A stretch of 64,000 nucleotides of DNA from Peromyscus leucopus (lineage: Eukaryota > Chordata > Mammalia > Rodentia > Cricetidae): NCBI RefSeq assembly GCF_004664715.2, contig NC_051072.1, positions 27,951,997 through 28,015,996 of the forward strand. The letters run 5' to 3'. The translations under genes and the position numbers were made by a program. The notes under the pieces are model-generated. The model was not told the origin of the DNA, did no database searches, and saw only the letters and a list, made by a program, of their open reading frames with translations. Numbering within the stretch: position 1 is the stretch's first letter; each line of letters starts with the position of its first letter. Shown here piece after piece: positions 44,830-56,974 of this stretch.

Positions 44830-45022
44830 AAGCTGCAGATTTATTACCTGGCATGGAAGAAACTCTACACATCATCTGATAAAGTCGCCTGGGTAACAGC
44901 CTCAGACCTAGAGAGCAACCTGTTCCAGAACAGTATATTGAAGAGTTCAGGAATGAGGCATACGGAGGAAATGGGCCTGCTGCTCTGTTTGAAGCCATGA
45001 ACATTTGGATAAATTATAACAG
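44830..45022 (+). pseudogene. Splice-site-bounded candidate exon or exon relic
   Basis: A 193-bp segment preceded by a pyrimidine-rich acceptor-like stretch ('cattttctttgctatttaacag') and followed by a strong donor consensus, CAG/GTGAGT at 45023-45028. One frame is open over 44883-45022. It reads, in part, EQYIEEFRNEAYGGNGPAAL, which looks more protein-like than the window's other frames. The same frame upstream (from 44832) runs 15 codons and then meets two adjacent stops, TGA TAA, at 44877-44882. I recognise no family. It may be a dead exon, an unannotated alternative exon or coincidence. Confidence 0.25.
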
Positions 45023-46075
45023 GTGAGTGACAAATTATTGTGAACATTTGGAACATCATGACCATATGCATAAAGAAAATTAATTGTTTTAGAGTCAGTT
45101 CTTAAGATTTAGAACTTTAGACACAACTGAATAAATGTAATCATAGTGTATTAGTTGGTGCAATGATTAAAGATAATGACCTCATCATAGGAATGTAAAC
45201 AATGACTAATTTAATTTAGTTATTAATATAATTATGCTAAAGAAATGATGGAGGGTAAGAAGGAGAGCTAAGACTTCAAGTTGTATGCCAAGCAGTCAGC
45301 AGGCACTTCCTAAAGCTGACAAATCAGGAAGCATCAACATGAGATTTTTACTTAGAGATATGGAAATTTATGTCAAGAGAAGTTGCTAAAAGTAATATCC
45401 AAAGAGTTTCCCTATAGGAAGGAATGGAAACAGGGACATCTGTTTTCTACAGCAAGCCTTTGAACAATAAAGTTTCTGGCTATTATTTTTTAAAATAAAT
45501 TAATTATAATGAATAAAGTAAAAACAAAAATCCACAGTTATGAAAGTGAGTTGTGGTACATAAAAATGCACTCATTACTGAACCATTATCATGTGCCAAA
45601 CATGTTAGATGCCAAGTGTGTTAAAATGCAAAAATAGTCCTACACCTAACACATTTGCAAAACAGAGATGTAAGTCAATGGAAAACTCCTAACCATATAC
45701 AGTTTGATAACTGTCTCCATAGAAGCATGAATAATGCATGAAAATCTGAACAGATGACAAATCGATTTGCTCTTCCTAGGCAAGTGACTAGATCATATAA
45801 ATATGCATTGTAAAAGAGCACAAGGGGAAACATAAAGCATGGCTTGTGAGCTGGCAAACAATTGTACTCTTCATTCTGTGATTACAGTTTTTTCCATGGC
45901 GTTTGGTTTCTTGATGATAAAATTCTTCAGGAAATTTAAGACGATAATGAGTCATATACATTAAATTGTATGTGATGGACTGGGAAACAGTTGTGTTATT
46001 TCAACTAGCTTTCTTTGAAGGCCCTGAACAAGTAAAGCACGCTCTTAAAAAAACTGTTTTAGAATAGTTTCTCTA

Positions 46076-46078
<3 letters not shown>
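45023..46078. other. Unique sequence with a possible MIR
   Basis: A segment at about 45555-45690 ('tgaaccattatcatgtgccaaacatgttagatgcc...acctaacacatttgcaaaacagagatg') resembles a worn forward MIR. No gene seen. Confidence 0.3.

Positions 46079-46103
<25 letters not shown>
46079..46103. repeat. Poly(A) run
   Basis: About 25 consecutive A. It could be the tail of an unrecognised retrocopy, but I see no body to its left. Confidence 0.9.
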
Positions 46104-46106
<3 letters not shown>

Positions 46107-46228
46107 CCTGAAATCTCACTTGAAGCTATCCACATTCTGTTTCAGGGGAGATGTTGAGTGGTTTAAGGATGTTCTTTGAAATAATCAAAGATAGTTCTAG
46201 AAGATATAGTATTTGCCAGAGATGTGTA

Positions 46229-46579
46229 TGGTAGTTTGAAAGAAAATGGCACCATAGGGAGTGGTACTATTAGGAGGTGTGGCTTTGTTTGAGTATGCGT
46301 GGCCTTATTGGAGGAAGTATGTCACTGTGGGGGTGAACTTTGAGGTCTCCCATGCTCAAGCTACACCCAGTGACATAATTCACTTCTTGTTGCCTATGGA
46401 TCAAGATGAAGAACTCTCAGCTCCTTCTCTAGCACCATGTCTGTCTGCATGCCGCCAAGTCCTGCTATCATGATAATGGACTGAATTTCTGAAACTGTAA
46501 GCCAATGAAATGTTTTCCTTTATAAGAGTTGCTAAGGTCATGGTGTCTCTTCACAGCAATAGAAACTCTGAGTAAGACA
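46229..46579 (+). mobile_element. ORR1-like MaLR solo LTR
   Basis: 'gagtggtactattaggaggtgtgg', 'tattggaggaagtatgtcactgtggggg', 'catgataatggactgaatttctgaaactgtaagcc', 'ataagagttgctaaggtcatggtgtctcttcacagcaat' and an ACA end. The flanks GTGTA (46224-46228) and GTGTG (46580-46584) match at four of five, fitting the 5-bp duplication of ERVL-type elements. It has a local repeat of 'gtgtggctttg/gcgtggcctta' near 46280. Confidence 0.8.
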
Positions 46580-46959
46580 GTGTGCTGGTGCTAGAGAGCT
46601 GATTGTTTTGAGCTTGGTCTCATGTGTCAGTACTTGGATTCATTAGCTGACCAGCAAAGGAAAAACCACCATTGCAGAAGCTAATATAAATCTTATTTAC
46701 ATGCCTACTACAAAAGGATGATTGTTTCTCTCTATAAATAGAACAGAATATTTCTACTATCAGTTTTTGTTTTAAAGAAAAAAGAAAACCTTTCAGGATT
46801 TACTCAAATATTCACATCAAGTTAGTAAATATTATAAAGAGGCTATTGAGATGATGAGCTTCCCTACCTATCTCCTTAACATTTCATATGATATTTTATG
46901 CAGCTACTTTTAGATGTTTTAATTCCTAAAGCATTTTGTTTTATTGCCTAGAGAAATCT
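46580..46959. other. Unique sequence
   Basis: Nothing recognised. Confidence 0.35.
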
Positions 46960-47230
46960 ACACATGACCCCAAATCTGAATTGCTAGGAAGATCCTGTCT
47001 GGCATTAAAGATTAGCATGGAAATTATCCACGAAGAGGAAAATCCATTGCCAGATAATTGAGGATTAGCAGTGTCTCAAAGAGAATAAAGGAGGGACCCT
47101 GACTTCTCAGGCTTTAATGAATCAATTACAACTGCTGGGATTTTTAAAGCACAACATAAAGTAACAACCAGCTCCCTCATGCAAATTGATAGCACGTTTA
47201 CCCCCCTTTCTTGGTGACAAACCTGACAAT
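46960..47230. promoter_or_regulatory. Candidate conserved regulatory element
   Basis: A repeat-free block with dense homeodomain and POU-like cores: ATAATTGAGGATTAG at 47054-47068, AATCAATTA at 47120-47128 and octamer ATGCAAAT at 47179-47186. There is also a TTAAAGATTAGC block near 47010. The texture resembles developmental enhancers, but this is inference only; no comparison was possible. Confidence 0.25.
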
Positions 47231-47551
47231 ATGATGCCTGAGCTGTTAGAAACATTCAGCAACTAAGTTTACTTAATGGCAAATAAGTTATGTAGTAGAT
47301 ATTACCGACAAATTCACAGAAATAGCCTTGTCAGTTATGATTACAGGAGTTGGGTTGCGTCTTTCTCCTGTATTTAAGAGGAATATTTTAAGTATTCTCT
47401 TTCTCTTGTTAATTTTAAACAAATGTGTTCAGCTTTACTCCTCTTTTATGGGAATTGTAAAGCCCAGATGACATTGTTACTTGGGTGTGGACTTCTCTGT
47501 GTGTGCCATTAAGGCACAGTATTTAACAGATAACCAGGTAGGTCTTTTATA

Positions 47552-47553
<2 letters not shown>
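47231..47553. other. Unique sequence
   Basis: Nothing recognised. Confidence 0.35.
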
Positions 47554-47612
<59 letters not shown>

Positions 47613-47613
47613 A
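47554..47613. repeat. (TCTG)n(TCTA)n microsatellite
   Basis: Three TCTG units and about 12 TCTA units. Confidence 0.95.
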
Positions 47614-48574
47614 GCCTGATAAGTAAAATTAATGGTATTTTCTATGTAGTGACACATGTTGAATAATGATTCATAGCATACAACATATCCTCATAGGAGG
47701 ATGCCATATTTTAGAGGCTGTGGGATATTTATTTATGTTTGTCTTGCCTCCTGGTTCATTTACTGAGATTGAAGTGTACAATTTTTTTCTCATTGAGATG
47801 GAGGGTTTGTTATTCTTTGGGAAGCATTACTTAAGTAAATATCATATTTACTTCTTACCACTTCAGGAAAAAAATGTGCAGTAAAAAGTTTGAATAACGT
47901 CTTTGGACATTATCCTGAGAAAGGTCTATCAACACAATGTCCCCAAGGCTAATTTCTAAGAACTTGGATTCCATCCAGGTAGGTTTCCATCATTTTAGAA
48001 CGATTGTTGCTTTGCTCCAATGATTTGTATAATGGTATAGCTTATGTTGAATATCTGCTTACCTTCTAGATGCTGGGAATTTTATATATGCAAAGTTCAA
48101 CCTCACACATCCGAATAAAATTCCCCAAGTGCTGAGGGTCCAAGGGGATTTCCCACAGTGGAACATCTTACTTATGTTGCCATAACTTGTTGCTGAGAGA
48201 ATTAAACACATCCTGTGTGACTCCATTGGGAACAGCCCACTGAAGGCTTGCATGTGGTTCTCCAGACTTTCCCTGGATGTCTAATTTGCTCTGTATCCCT
48301 TCATGGTAGGAAAGCAAAGCTATGTGACTGATGTTGAGCCCTCTGGTCCTTCCGAGAACATCAGTGATATGGTTCCTGGAGACCACATGTTCTTATTATT
48401 CACATTCTACACAGGAGAAAAGTGAAGTACAGAGAGGTTGAGGGCACACAAAAGTTCTCATCAAGGCTTTCCACAAGGATCAAAAATCATTCTGCAGAAT
48501 CATGGTATTAACACCTTCTTTCACTCCAGTTATCAATAAGCCAGAGTCAATATCATGCATTTCTGACATGAATT
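47614..48574. other. Unique sequence
   Basis: No gene or clear repeat. 'ctacacaggagaaaagtgaagtacagagaggttgaggg' at 48407-48445 could be part of a forward MIR. Confidence 0.35.
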
Positions 48575-48655
48575 TGTAGATAAGTCACTTCCTTTTCAAG
48601 GACCTGAGGTTCCTTATCTGAAAAGGTACCTGCATTGTCTTAATACTGTAATTAT
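48575..48655 (-). mobile_element. MIR relic
   Basis: 'gataagtcacttccttttcaaggacctgaggttccttatctgaaaagg' is the reverse complement of the MIR core in order. Confidence 0.5.
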
Positions 48656-50235
48656 TAAAATTAAATGAAACATGATTTAAATAATTTAGTTTAAGGCAAG
48701 AACTTCAGAAATGGTAGTTGCTGCTGGTATTATCCAGGAATTTTTTCTTTGTATGAAATAGAGTTTAATCTAGATAGTAAATAAAGAATTAAAAACACAC
48801 AAAAAAAACCCAGTTTTTGTCACTGCTACAAAATGTCTGAGAAAGACAATTTATAGAAAAAAGGATTCTTTTGGCCCACAGCTTCAGAGGTTTCAGTCCC
48901 TGGTTGGCTGGCTCTATTGCCCTGAGCCTGAGGTGAAACAGGACATCATAATGAGAAGTGTGTGGTGATGGCACAGGACAGCTGAACTCCAAAAAAGATG
49001 ACTAGCTGAACACCATCGCTTTTTTTTTAAATAAAAATTTCATAACTACAAACTCATTCTGTAATTGATCTATCAGATGAAAAGTTTATGGGCAACTTAA
49101 AGGATATAATTATAAGCAAAGAAAATTTCCACTCCCGAACAGCTCTTGCTACATTACACAATACACCAACCATAGAGGCCAAACCATTTTTAACACCATG
49201 AGTTGCTAGGGGATCTATCAAACTCATCAGCCTGGTACTACCGAAAATAAGCAGGACTCTGGATGTAGACCGACAACCAATTCCTATACCTGGTGAAAGA
49301 ATTTGGGTCCACCTGCAACCATTTCTGTGAGTCAGAGTCCTCATTGTGCTAACAGGCCAATCACATTTTCCTGGCTTCACTTCCCAGGATGCTGCAAAGA
49401 TTCAGGAACATGTTTTTCTCAGTTTCTTCATCTGTAGGGTAAAGATCAAGATGCCTCTTCATGATTCCTAAGATTCCGCCTTGCTGTACCACCTGTACTC
49501 TGAGCTTTTCTTTTTTTATTTATTTTATTTTTTTCCCATTGTAGTTGCTGTAAAGCCATCCACATGTAGACATCAGCAGTCCTTTAGCAGAGGCTACCTT
49601 GTACCTCACTTCAGGTTCTCACTTATCCACTGTAGCTTATCCTCTGCTTTTAGCAAACTGCAACTGATCTAATTTATGAAGATGACAACAAAAGAAACAC
49701 TAATTAAAAGCCTTTTTATCTCTTAGCAGCCTGCCTTTCTTCCTCCCCATGACCTAGGTCAGTGCGGCCCCACACAAATAGCTGGGAAAATTACAGGCTC
49801 ACTCACAAACCTTCTGAAGAGAGAGCTTGAAAAGAGTAGACACTCGAAGGCTGAGGAGCAGAAGCAATGGCATGTGCTGCCTAAGGGCGAGGTTGGCAGC
49901 ACTCGCAGCAATAAAAGGGCCTAGGAAATGCCTGACAAAATATAGTAATGACTACTATTCCAGCTTCCCACAGAAAACAGTTTCGGGAGCCTCCTGTCAC
50001 TAGTCTTCCAATGGATAATAACTGAAAACAGGAAATATGTTATTTGACCACTGAATTTCATTCAAAAACAGATACAATAAAAGCAATTCTCAATAATAGA
50101 ATCATTTAATCAGAATTTATGAAGCCTACCATATATAGAGACTGTTTCAGTTTCATAATCCCACAAAAATGCTCTGCACCAACTTCAAAGCTTCATTAAG
50201 TTCCCTTATTGATCACAGCTTTTAGAATTATTGTT
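48656..50235. other. Unique sequence with a possible old LTR-like segment
   Basis: 48810-48995 ('cactgctacaaaatgtctgagaaagacaatttatag...ttggcccacagcttcagagg') resembles the reversed start of an old LTR-like repeat, but weakly. 49680-49960 is repeat free with TAATTA and a GACCTAGGTCA nuclear-receptor-like motif at 49751-49761. No gene. Confidence 0.35.
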
Positions 50236-50395
50236 ATTGTGAGTGTACATGCACATGCACAATCTCAACAGGTCTGTGTTGACATAAGAGGTTAACGTTA
50301 GGAATTTGGTTCACTCCTTCCACTTCAGGTTCTAGAGAGTAGACCCAGATCATCAGGATTTTCTTGCAAGCCCTTTTACCCATTAGCTGTCTTGA
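50236..50395 (-). mobile_element. tRNA-headed SINE (B3-like), reverse
   Basis: 'gtgtacatgcacatgcac', 'ggttcactccttccacttcagg', 'agatcatcaggattttcttgcaagcccttttacccattagc' are the reverse complement of the SINE family seen at 18.2, 21.0 and 30.6 kb. The 104-codon minus frame across it is an artefact. Confidence 0.65.
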
Positions 50396-51599
50396 TGTCC
50401 CCTCGTTTATAGTTTTGACATGGCTGGAACTGGGAGGACCCAGTTTCAGATGGTGATTTTCAAGGTGGCTTGTACTGCACATGCCTTCTCCTCTCCTTGG
50501 AACAGCAGGCTGTCCAAGCAAATCTACTATAACAGTGACAAAAGGCATCTTTAATGTTTAGACTCCACATGGAGCAATGAATGAGCCAATGCCAAGCAGG
50601 TGAGTGTAAGTGTGGATAATTTGGGCCAATATTTCAATCCACAACCCAGCCATGAGACAAGATAGCCACTCAGAGTCTTTTTCATATCCCAGGGAATGCC
50701 CAAGTTTTAAAGAAAAGAAATTGGGTACCAGAAGAGTTAAATAATAGCTTGAATACTATATCACATGTACCATGACCAATAGGATCCTCCAAAGGATTAG
50801 AAGGCTAGAAAGACTGAGTGACATGACCCATCATAAATAATGCTTGAGTGTTCAGCTTAATTGACAAATCAAATAATGGAGATGATTTTCATATATTATG
50901 GATAAAACCTAATGTTTAATAATCATAGAAAACTGATTATCAAATTCTTTATCCATCTAACTTTACTGATGCTTTGAACTTATTTTTAGTAAAATTCTGG
51001 GCAATTACTAAAGACAGTTGTGCCACCAGCAAGTTATGTTGTGTTTTGTTTCTCGGCAGGTGTACAGAGCTTCTGTGTGAACTTAATAACCTATATTTAG
51101 ACCCACTCTGTATTGCCACACACTAATACAAACCTGCACTTAAGGCCCAACAGAAATACACAATAAGTGCCCCTAACAAATAATTTATAAGTCTTTAAAG
51201 AAGAAAGCACTGCTATGGATGTTACCTAGCATTTGATCTGTCATTAAAACATAAAGTCACACAGCTGGCACCTAGGTGATGTATTCTTAATACAAATACC
51301 TACAGTGTTCTTCTTTTCTGTATGTCACCACTCCTTACAGTACTCCCTGTTTGAAACACAATTAAGACATTCAAAGCATATAAAATAGGAAGACCTTCAC
51401 TGATTAGGATAGATTATCATAACCTGTATTTACTGGGGCTAGATATCTTTCACTTAGACATCCCTCAGAGCCTATTTTCCTCCATATAACCAATAATGTA
51501 TAAAAAAGCATAACTAGACAAAGAGATATTGCTGATGCTAAACACATTAACAATAAAGAACAATGACAAGGAAAGGAAGACCAAAATTATAACTATTAG
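50396..51599. other. Unique sequence
   Basis: No gene or repeat recognised. Confidence 0.35.
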
Positions 51600-52205
51600 G
51601 TGACTTTAAAAAAAATATAAAGACTTATCCTGTGATTCAGTCATTTTGCCCTTAGGAATATGCTCAAAAGGCAAGCAAGGACTCAGCCCATATATATTAT
51701 TTGTACATCATGATCACAGCAGCATTAGTTTAAAAAGCCAAAAAAAGATAGACATGGTTGAAGTGTTTATTGGCAGATGAACCGATAAACAAAATGTGGC
51801 ATGGGCATACAACACAGCACTGGTAGTGCTGAAGAAAACTCAGATGCAGGCTACAGTGTGCCAGTGCAGTACTAGTAGGCTGAAGGAAACTGGGACACAG
51901 GATTCAGTGTGGATAAAACTTCCAGACATGTTGTTGTAAGAAACAAGCCCCTCACAAAACAGCCAATGCAACGATTCCAATAGTTTGAGGATTCTAAAGC
52001 AGGCTCATTCATACATGAAGAAAGAATAGTGGTTGAGATAGAGGGAACAATGGGCAGTTGATTTTCAGTGGGTACAAAATCACATTTGCAATGATTAAAA
52101 AAGTGATTGGGATAGATAATAGCTGCACGAAAATGTGACAAATAACAGTACACTTAAAATGTCCTAGAATGGTAAGATTTATTTGACCATAGTAAAATCA
52201 CATAA
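51600..52205 (+). mobile_element. Old L1M 3' end (ORF2 tail region and 3' UTR)
   Basis: 'cctgtgattcagtcattttgcccttaggaatatgc', 'acagcagcattagtttaaaaagccaaaaaaa', 'ggcagatgaaccgataaacaaaatgtggcatgggcatac', then 'aatagtggttgag', 'gatagataatagctgcacgaaaatgtgac', 'cagtacacttaaaatg' and 'ggtaagatttatttgaccatagtaaaa' track the 3' end of mammalian L1M elements. It is interrupted by a near-duplicated stretch at 51815-51905. No intact frame. Confidence 0.7.
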
Positions 52206-52375
52206 CACTTAAATAATGCTGATATGTACAGTAGTAAGTGCATGCATAAACTCCAATCCACTTGCCAATTGCTCCTTCAAAATACCTCATTATGATATAT
52301 GATAGAATATTCTAAATAACAGTCCTATATCACAAAAAGGTATTTAGTTGTGATGGTCCTAGCAAGCCATCTGGG

Positions 52376-52391
52376 AGAGAGAGAGAGAGAG

Positions 52392-52453
<62 letters not shown>
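52376..52453. repeat. (GA)n microsatellite with AAAG interruptions
   Basis: About 37 GA units with two AAAGAAAG interruptions near the left end. Confidence 0.95.
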
Positions 52454-52455
<2 letters not shown>

Positions 52456-52552
52456 GGAGTAGAAGAGGAAGCACCAGAGTGAAAGGTAACTTTTAAAAAT
52501 CATGTGAAACAGTAGAAATCAATATTGGTGTCATCTAAAGAAGGCAAATTCT

Positions 52553-53135
52553 GTGATAGAACTCTCATTCAATGACTGATGGAAGCAGATGCAGAGATCC
52601 ACATCCAGGCCCCAGGTGGAATTCCAGGAGTTCAATCGGTGAGAGAGAGGAGGGGTTGTATGAGCAAGAGATGTTGAGACCATGATTGGAAAAAAAAAAA
52701 AAACAAAAACAAAAAACAGGAACAAATAGCCAAACTAGTGGAAACACATGAACTATGAACCAATAGCTGAGAAGCCCCCATAGAACTGGATCAGGCCCTC
52801 TGGATAAGTGAGACAGTCGATTAGCTTGAACTGTTTGGGAGGACCCCAGGCAGTGGAACTGGGACCTGTCCTTAGTGCATGAGTTGACTTTTTGGAGCCT
52901 AGGGCCTATGCTGGGACATTTTGCTCAGCCTGGGTGAAGGGAGGAGGGGACTGGACCTGCCTGGACTGAATCTACCAGGCTGAACTGAATCCCCAGGGCA
53001 GTCTTTGCCCTGGAGAAGGTGGGAATGGGGAGTGGATTGGGGGGAGTGTAGGGGAGGAGGGCAGGAGGAGGGAGGACAAGGGAATCCATGGCTGATATGT
53101 AAAATTAAATTAATTATAAAATATTTTTAAAAAGA
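52553..53135 (+). mobile_element. L1 3' UTR, 5' truncated (same family as 3.4, 14.5 and 36.7 kb)
   Basis: Starts near 'gatagaactctcattcaatgactg', equivalent to about 3735 in the U6-L1 chimera, and is collinear to the 'aatccatggctgatatgtaaaatt' end and tail. An internal A-rich insertion lies at 52690-52716. I could not identify a duplication at its edges. Confidence 0.78.
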
Positions 53136-53649
53136 AAATTATCCCATAGGATCCTTGCACATAAGTGCCAGCCAGTATTTGCCGAAGGGCACAGCACACT
53201 ACCTAGAATATAGAAAATAAAAATTCAATGCTAGTTCTGTTTGATACTTTTTTTTAATTGGGGAAAACAATTTAATGAAATTTCTTGCACTTCATTTTTC
53301 TATAAAAGCATTTACTCACAAGGTGCAACACCATGCTTCTTATGATTCTTGGCAAGTGTTATCGTGAAAGCAAACTGGTTTAGAGAGACCTGAGCTGAAG
53401 CTTCGTCATGCTCTGTTCTGAGTATTGTAATATATATATATATATATCCCTTCCAGTGGGAAAAATGTAGTTTTGCCCAACTGTTAGCCAAGAAAAATGA
53501 TCCGAAAGCAGTGTTTGAGGGAAGGTTCAGGCTCTCCATAAAAGAGCAGTCAATCCCAGTCACCTCTTTGACACCCACTGCCTGAATGGACAGGAAGCAG
53601 GGGCTGGACAGCCCAGAGACCTAGGATAGAACCAAACGCTGCCGACCAA
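53136..53649. other. Unique sequence with a short (TA)n
   Basis: An (AT)n run of about 9 units lies at 53430-53447. No gene or repeat family recognised. Confidence 0.4.
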
Positions 53650-54290
53650 GAAAACGATTCCTAATAATACTCTGCTATATTTTTATATCCATGCCTAACC
53701 CAGTCATCATCAGAGAGGTTTCCTCCAGCAACTTATCTGAGCAGATACACAGACCCACAACCATGCATTAGGCAGAACTCAGAGAACCCCATGAAAGGAT
53801 CGAGGAAGGATTGGAGGAGCCAGAGGGGTAAAGATACCACAAGAAAACAGTCCACAGAATCAACTAACCAGGGCCCATAGGGACTCACAGAGACTGGACT
53901 GATGATCACTGAGCCTGTATGGGTCTGAGCTAGGTCCTCTGCATGTATGCATATATGTTACAGTTGTGTAGCTCGGTGTTCTTGTGGGACTCCTAACAGT
54001 GGGATGGGGAACCACCTCTCTTTTGCCTGCTCTTGGGACCCTTTTCCTCCTACTGGTTTGCATCATTCAGCCTTGATATGAGGGTCTGTGCCTAGTCTTA
54101 CTGTAACTTTGTATCCCATGTGATGTTGATATCCCTGGGAGGCCCTACTCTTTTCTGAAGTGAAACCAGGGAAGAGTGGATCTGGGGGAGGGGGAGGGGA
54201 GAGCAGAGGGAGGGACTAGGAAGAGAGGAGGGAGGGAAAACTGTGGTTGGTATGTAATGTATGAGAGAAGAACACATTAAAAAAACTAAA
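53650..54290 (+). mobile_element. Lx-type L1 3' UTR
   Basis: 'gaaaacgattcctaataatactctgctat', 'cagcaacttatctgagcagatacacagaccc', 'catagggactcacagagactgg', 'gtgttcttgtgggactcctaacagtggg', 'atccctgggaggccctac' and 'aaactgtggttggtatgtaatgtatgagagaag' with an A-rich tail are the standard order of rodent Lx 3' UTRs. Distinct from the other L1 family in this window. Confidence 0.85.
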
Positions 54291-54904
54291 ATCAACACAG
54301 TTTTATTAAAGACAAAAAAAAGCAATCAAAATGAAAATGCTATCTTCCAGGGTAAAGGACTAATAAGTCTCCCATTGGAAGATTCTCCAAGCTTCACGTC
54401 ACAGCAGAGTCATTTTTATTGTAACATGGGACTTAGTGCTTTACTGAGGGACTTGTGAGGCTAAAGTAGCTACACCAAGTTTTAGGGTTGTTTTGTTTTG
54501 TTTTGTTCTTCATTTATAACATTGTTTTTTCTCATCTAATAACAAATGGTATAATGCCACTTTGCAGTAGTGATGGGACACAAAGGAAAACACAGTTCCT
54601 GGCCTAAAATATAAAGCAAATTTTTTATCTCACTCTCGCTGGAATTCAGCAGTCATGTTCGATTTGTTCCTTGTAAAAAGAATTTAAGGAAATATCTAGG
54701 TCCATTTTAAAAGGTAAGGTAAAACATTAAAATATAGTAATAGTGTTTCTAAAAGAGATTTCATCCACTTGAATGAGAACTATGCAAAAAATGCAATTTA
54801 TAATTATTAGTGGAAAGAATTCTGAAAACAAAACAAAAAGCTAACAAGGACCTAAATTTTAAAATTGGGTCTTGGAAACTTGATAGCTCTCCATTTTCAC
54901 CACA
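54291..54904. other. Unique sequence
   Basis: Nothing recognised apart from a TTTTG-repeat near 54490-54508. Confidence 0.35.
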
Positions 54905-55012
54905 GAACATGTCTATGCACCTGCGCACTTATTCAGTTTTTATACCTGCAAAATGAGAATGATACTGACTCACAGGGTTCTGATAAAGACTAGACAATAA
55001 ATACATCTGTTG
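54905..55012 (-). mobile_element. MIR relic
   Basis: 'ttcagtttttatacctgcaaaatgagaatgatactgactcacagggttctgataaagactagacaataa' follows reverse-complement MIR closely in order. Confidence 0.6.
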
Positions 55013-55181
55013 AAATGAAAGTAAATATGTCTATTGGAATGTAGACCCTTGTTTTTTAATTCTCTTATTTGTTAAGATCATATTATAATTATATTATTTT
55101 TCCCTTCCTTCCAAACCCTCCCATATACCTCTCCTTGCTGTCTTTCAAAATCATGGCCTCTTGTTTTATTAATTACTGTTA

Positions 55182-55239
55182 CACACACACATATGTACAT
55201 ACATATATACATACACACACATATGTACATACATATATG

Positions 55240-55309
<70 letters not shown>
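55182..55309. repeat. Compound (CA/CATA)n(TA)n microsatellite
   Basis: CACACATATGTACATACATA units repeated about twice, then about 14 CA units, then about 22 TA units. Confidence 0.95.
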
Positions 55310-55310
<1 letters not shown>

Positions 55311-55494
55311 CTCATTCTGTATAGAGGTATTTGTGTATTTACGTTTTCAGAGCTGACCACAGGTCTCTGTTAAATGGTATCACAGATTTATGATCACAGT
55401 GCTATAATGCTTTAGCAATATCTCTGAAAGACTTTTATCTACACAAAGATGAAGACATGGCAGCAGGTAATCTCACCTATGGAGCAAAACTAAT

Positions 55495-55945
55495 TGTTGA
55501 GAGCCAGAACCATCCAAGGCTTTCTTAGAGGCCCAGAGGAACCCGGTCTGTGTCCTAGCCCAAGACAAGACTCGGTAAGAACTTGTCTCAGACTGGGGAG
55601 AGAGCTTTGTAGAAGTTAAGGTTTTGGTCCCTGGTAACTTGGCTTTCCCCCATGAAGAGACTGGGTCCCAAGGCTGTCATGTGCTTAGTCTCTGACATTC
55701 TTGAAATATTCTGTGTTCCTCTTATACAACACCGTTTGATTATCTTTTTGCTGACTTTGTTCCCATTTCTCCCCTAAAAACTGTATAAGATGGTGTACTT
55801 CTTAATAAACTTGTTTGGCATAGACATAGCTTGTGTCTACCTCCTGCCTGCAAACTTTTCTATTTTCTTGCTGTCTCCTGGTCATTGCTCTATCAGGAAC
55901 CTGTGACTGAAGAACAACGTCCTGGGTCCAGGTCAACCCTCCACA
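55495..55945 (+). mobile_element. LTR-like element with polyadenylation signal
   Basis: Begins TGTTGAGAGCCAG and ends near CCTCCACA. It contains 'actgtataagatgg' (TATA-like or R region) and AATAAA followed by 'cttgtttggcatagacatag', as in the R/U5 of an LTR. No matching flank was found, so the 3' edge is approximate. The family is not assigned. Confidence 0.5.
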
Positions 55946-56941
55946 GCTGCCATCAGCTCCTATAGAGTGACTCTATATAGTTTAGCAAGGTCTCCCACCT
56001 ACACCAATAGCTTCTGAAAGGGACAGTACAAAACAGAGATGTTCTTCTCCAGTATTGCCCTCTTGGGAACCTAAAATTAGAGACGAAGACACATAAAAAA
56101 TACAATAAAATTCTAAGCAACGGTCATCAGGCCTGGAAGGAAGCCATGAACGGAAGTGAAGTTGTGTAAAACATGTGAAAGGCAGCGGGGGAGGCTCCCG
56201 AGCAAAGCACTGATTCATGTTCAACCCCTCAGCCACAGGTTCCTGCCTTTTCCCTACCCTTCTGGGATAAAAATAGAAAATGATCCCATAAAACTATCAA
56301 GTCGAAGGTAAAATGGTCCAGCTTTATCTAGATATTTGGAACTGTGAAAAAAAATACTGACCTTCTCTAATATTTAAACTATCTCCTCCAGTCAGTAGAA
56401 GGGAAATGCTTAATCTATCTTATTCACTTCCATTTTCAGCCTTTATCTCCAGCTGAGATATATTTAATTTTTAATATATGGTATGAATGAATCCTGAGTC
56501 CAAGTGATATTATGGGGTTACCGTCTCTATCCAAGTAGATAAATTGCCCACGGAAGTCTATGCAGTGGGAATCCTCAGAAAGTCACAAACTCCAGAAGAT
56601 GTTTTTGACAAGAGTTCAAAAGTTTTCCTGTATTTTCCCCTCAGCCGTTTGCAGCAAGACACTTGAAGATGACAAAGTATTTTAGTGTAATATCACACGA
56701 AAGAAACTCACCTAAGAAGGTAATGTGATTTGGCCATGTTCAGTCAGTAAGATTGTGAGTGAACTAAGATGACAAATAAGGTTGTTATCCTTATAGCTGG
56801 AAGCAAAGTTAAAACTTTTCTAGCATTAGATACTGAAAGAATTATGGACACCAGAAACAAAACAGAACAAAACCCTACAGGAAAAACCTCTAAGTTGTTA
56901 GAGCAATGCTTAACTTAATCTAACTGGGAAGGGTCTTTCAT

Positions 56942-56943
<2 letters not shown>
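55946..56943. other. Unique sequence
   Basis: No gene or repeat recognised. The frame at 55982-56236 (-, 84 codons) shows no domain I know. Confidence 0.35.

Positions 56944-56974
<31 letters not shown>

Noticed and set aside
52553..53135. A third chimera at this L1
   Set aside because: The sequence upstream is not a recognisable small RNA or SINE and no bracketing duplication was found.
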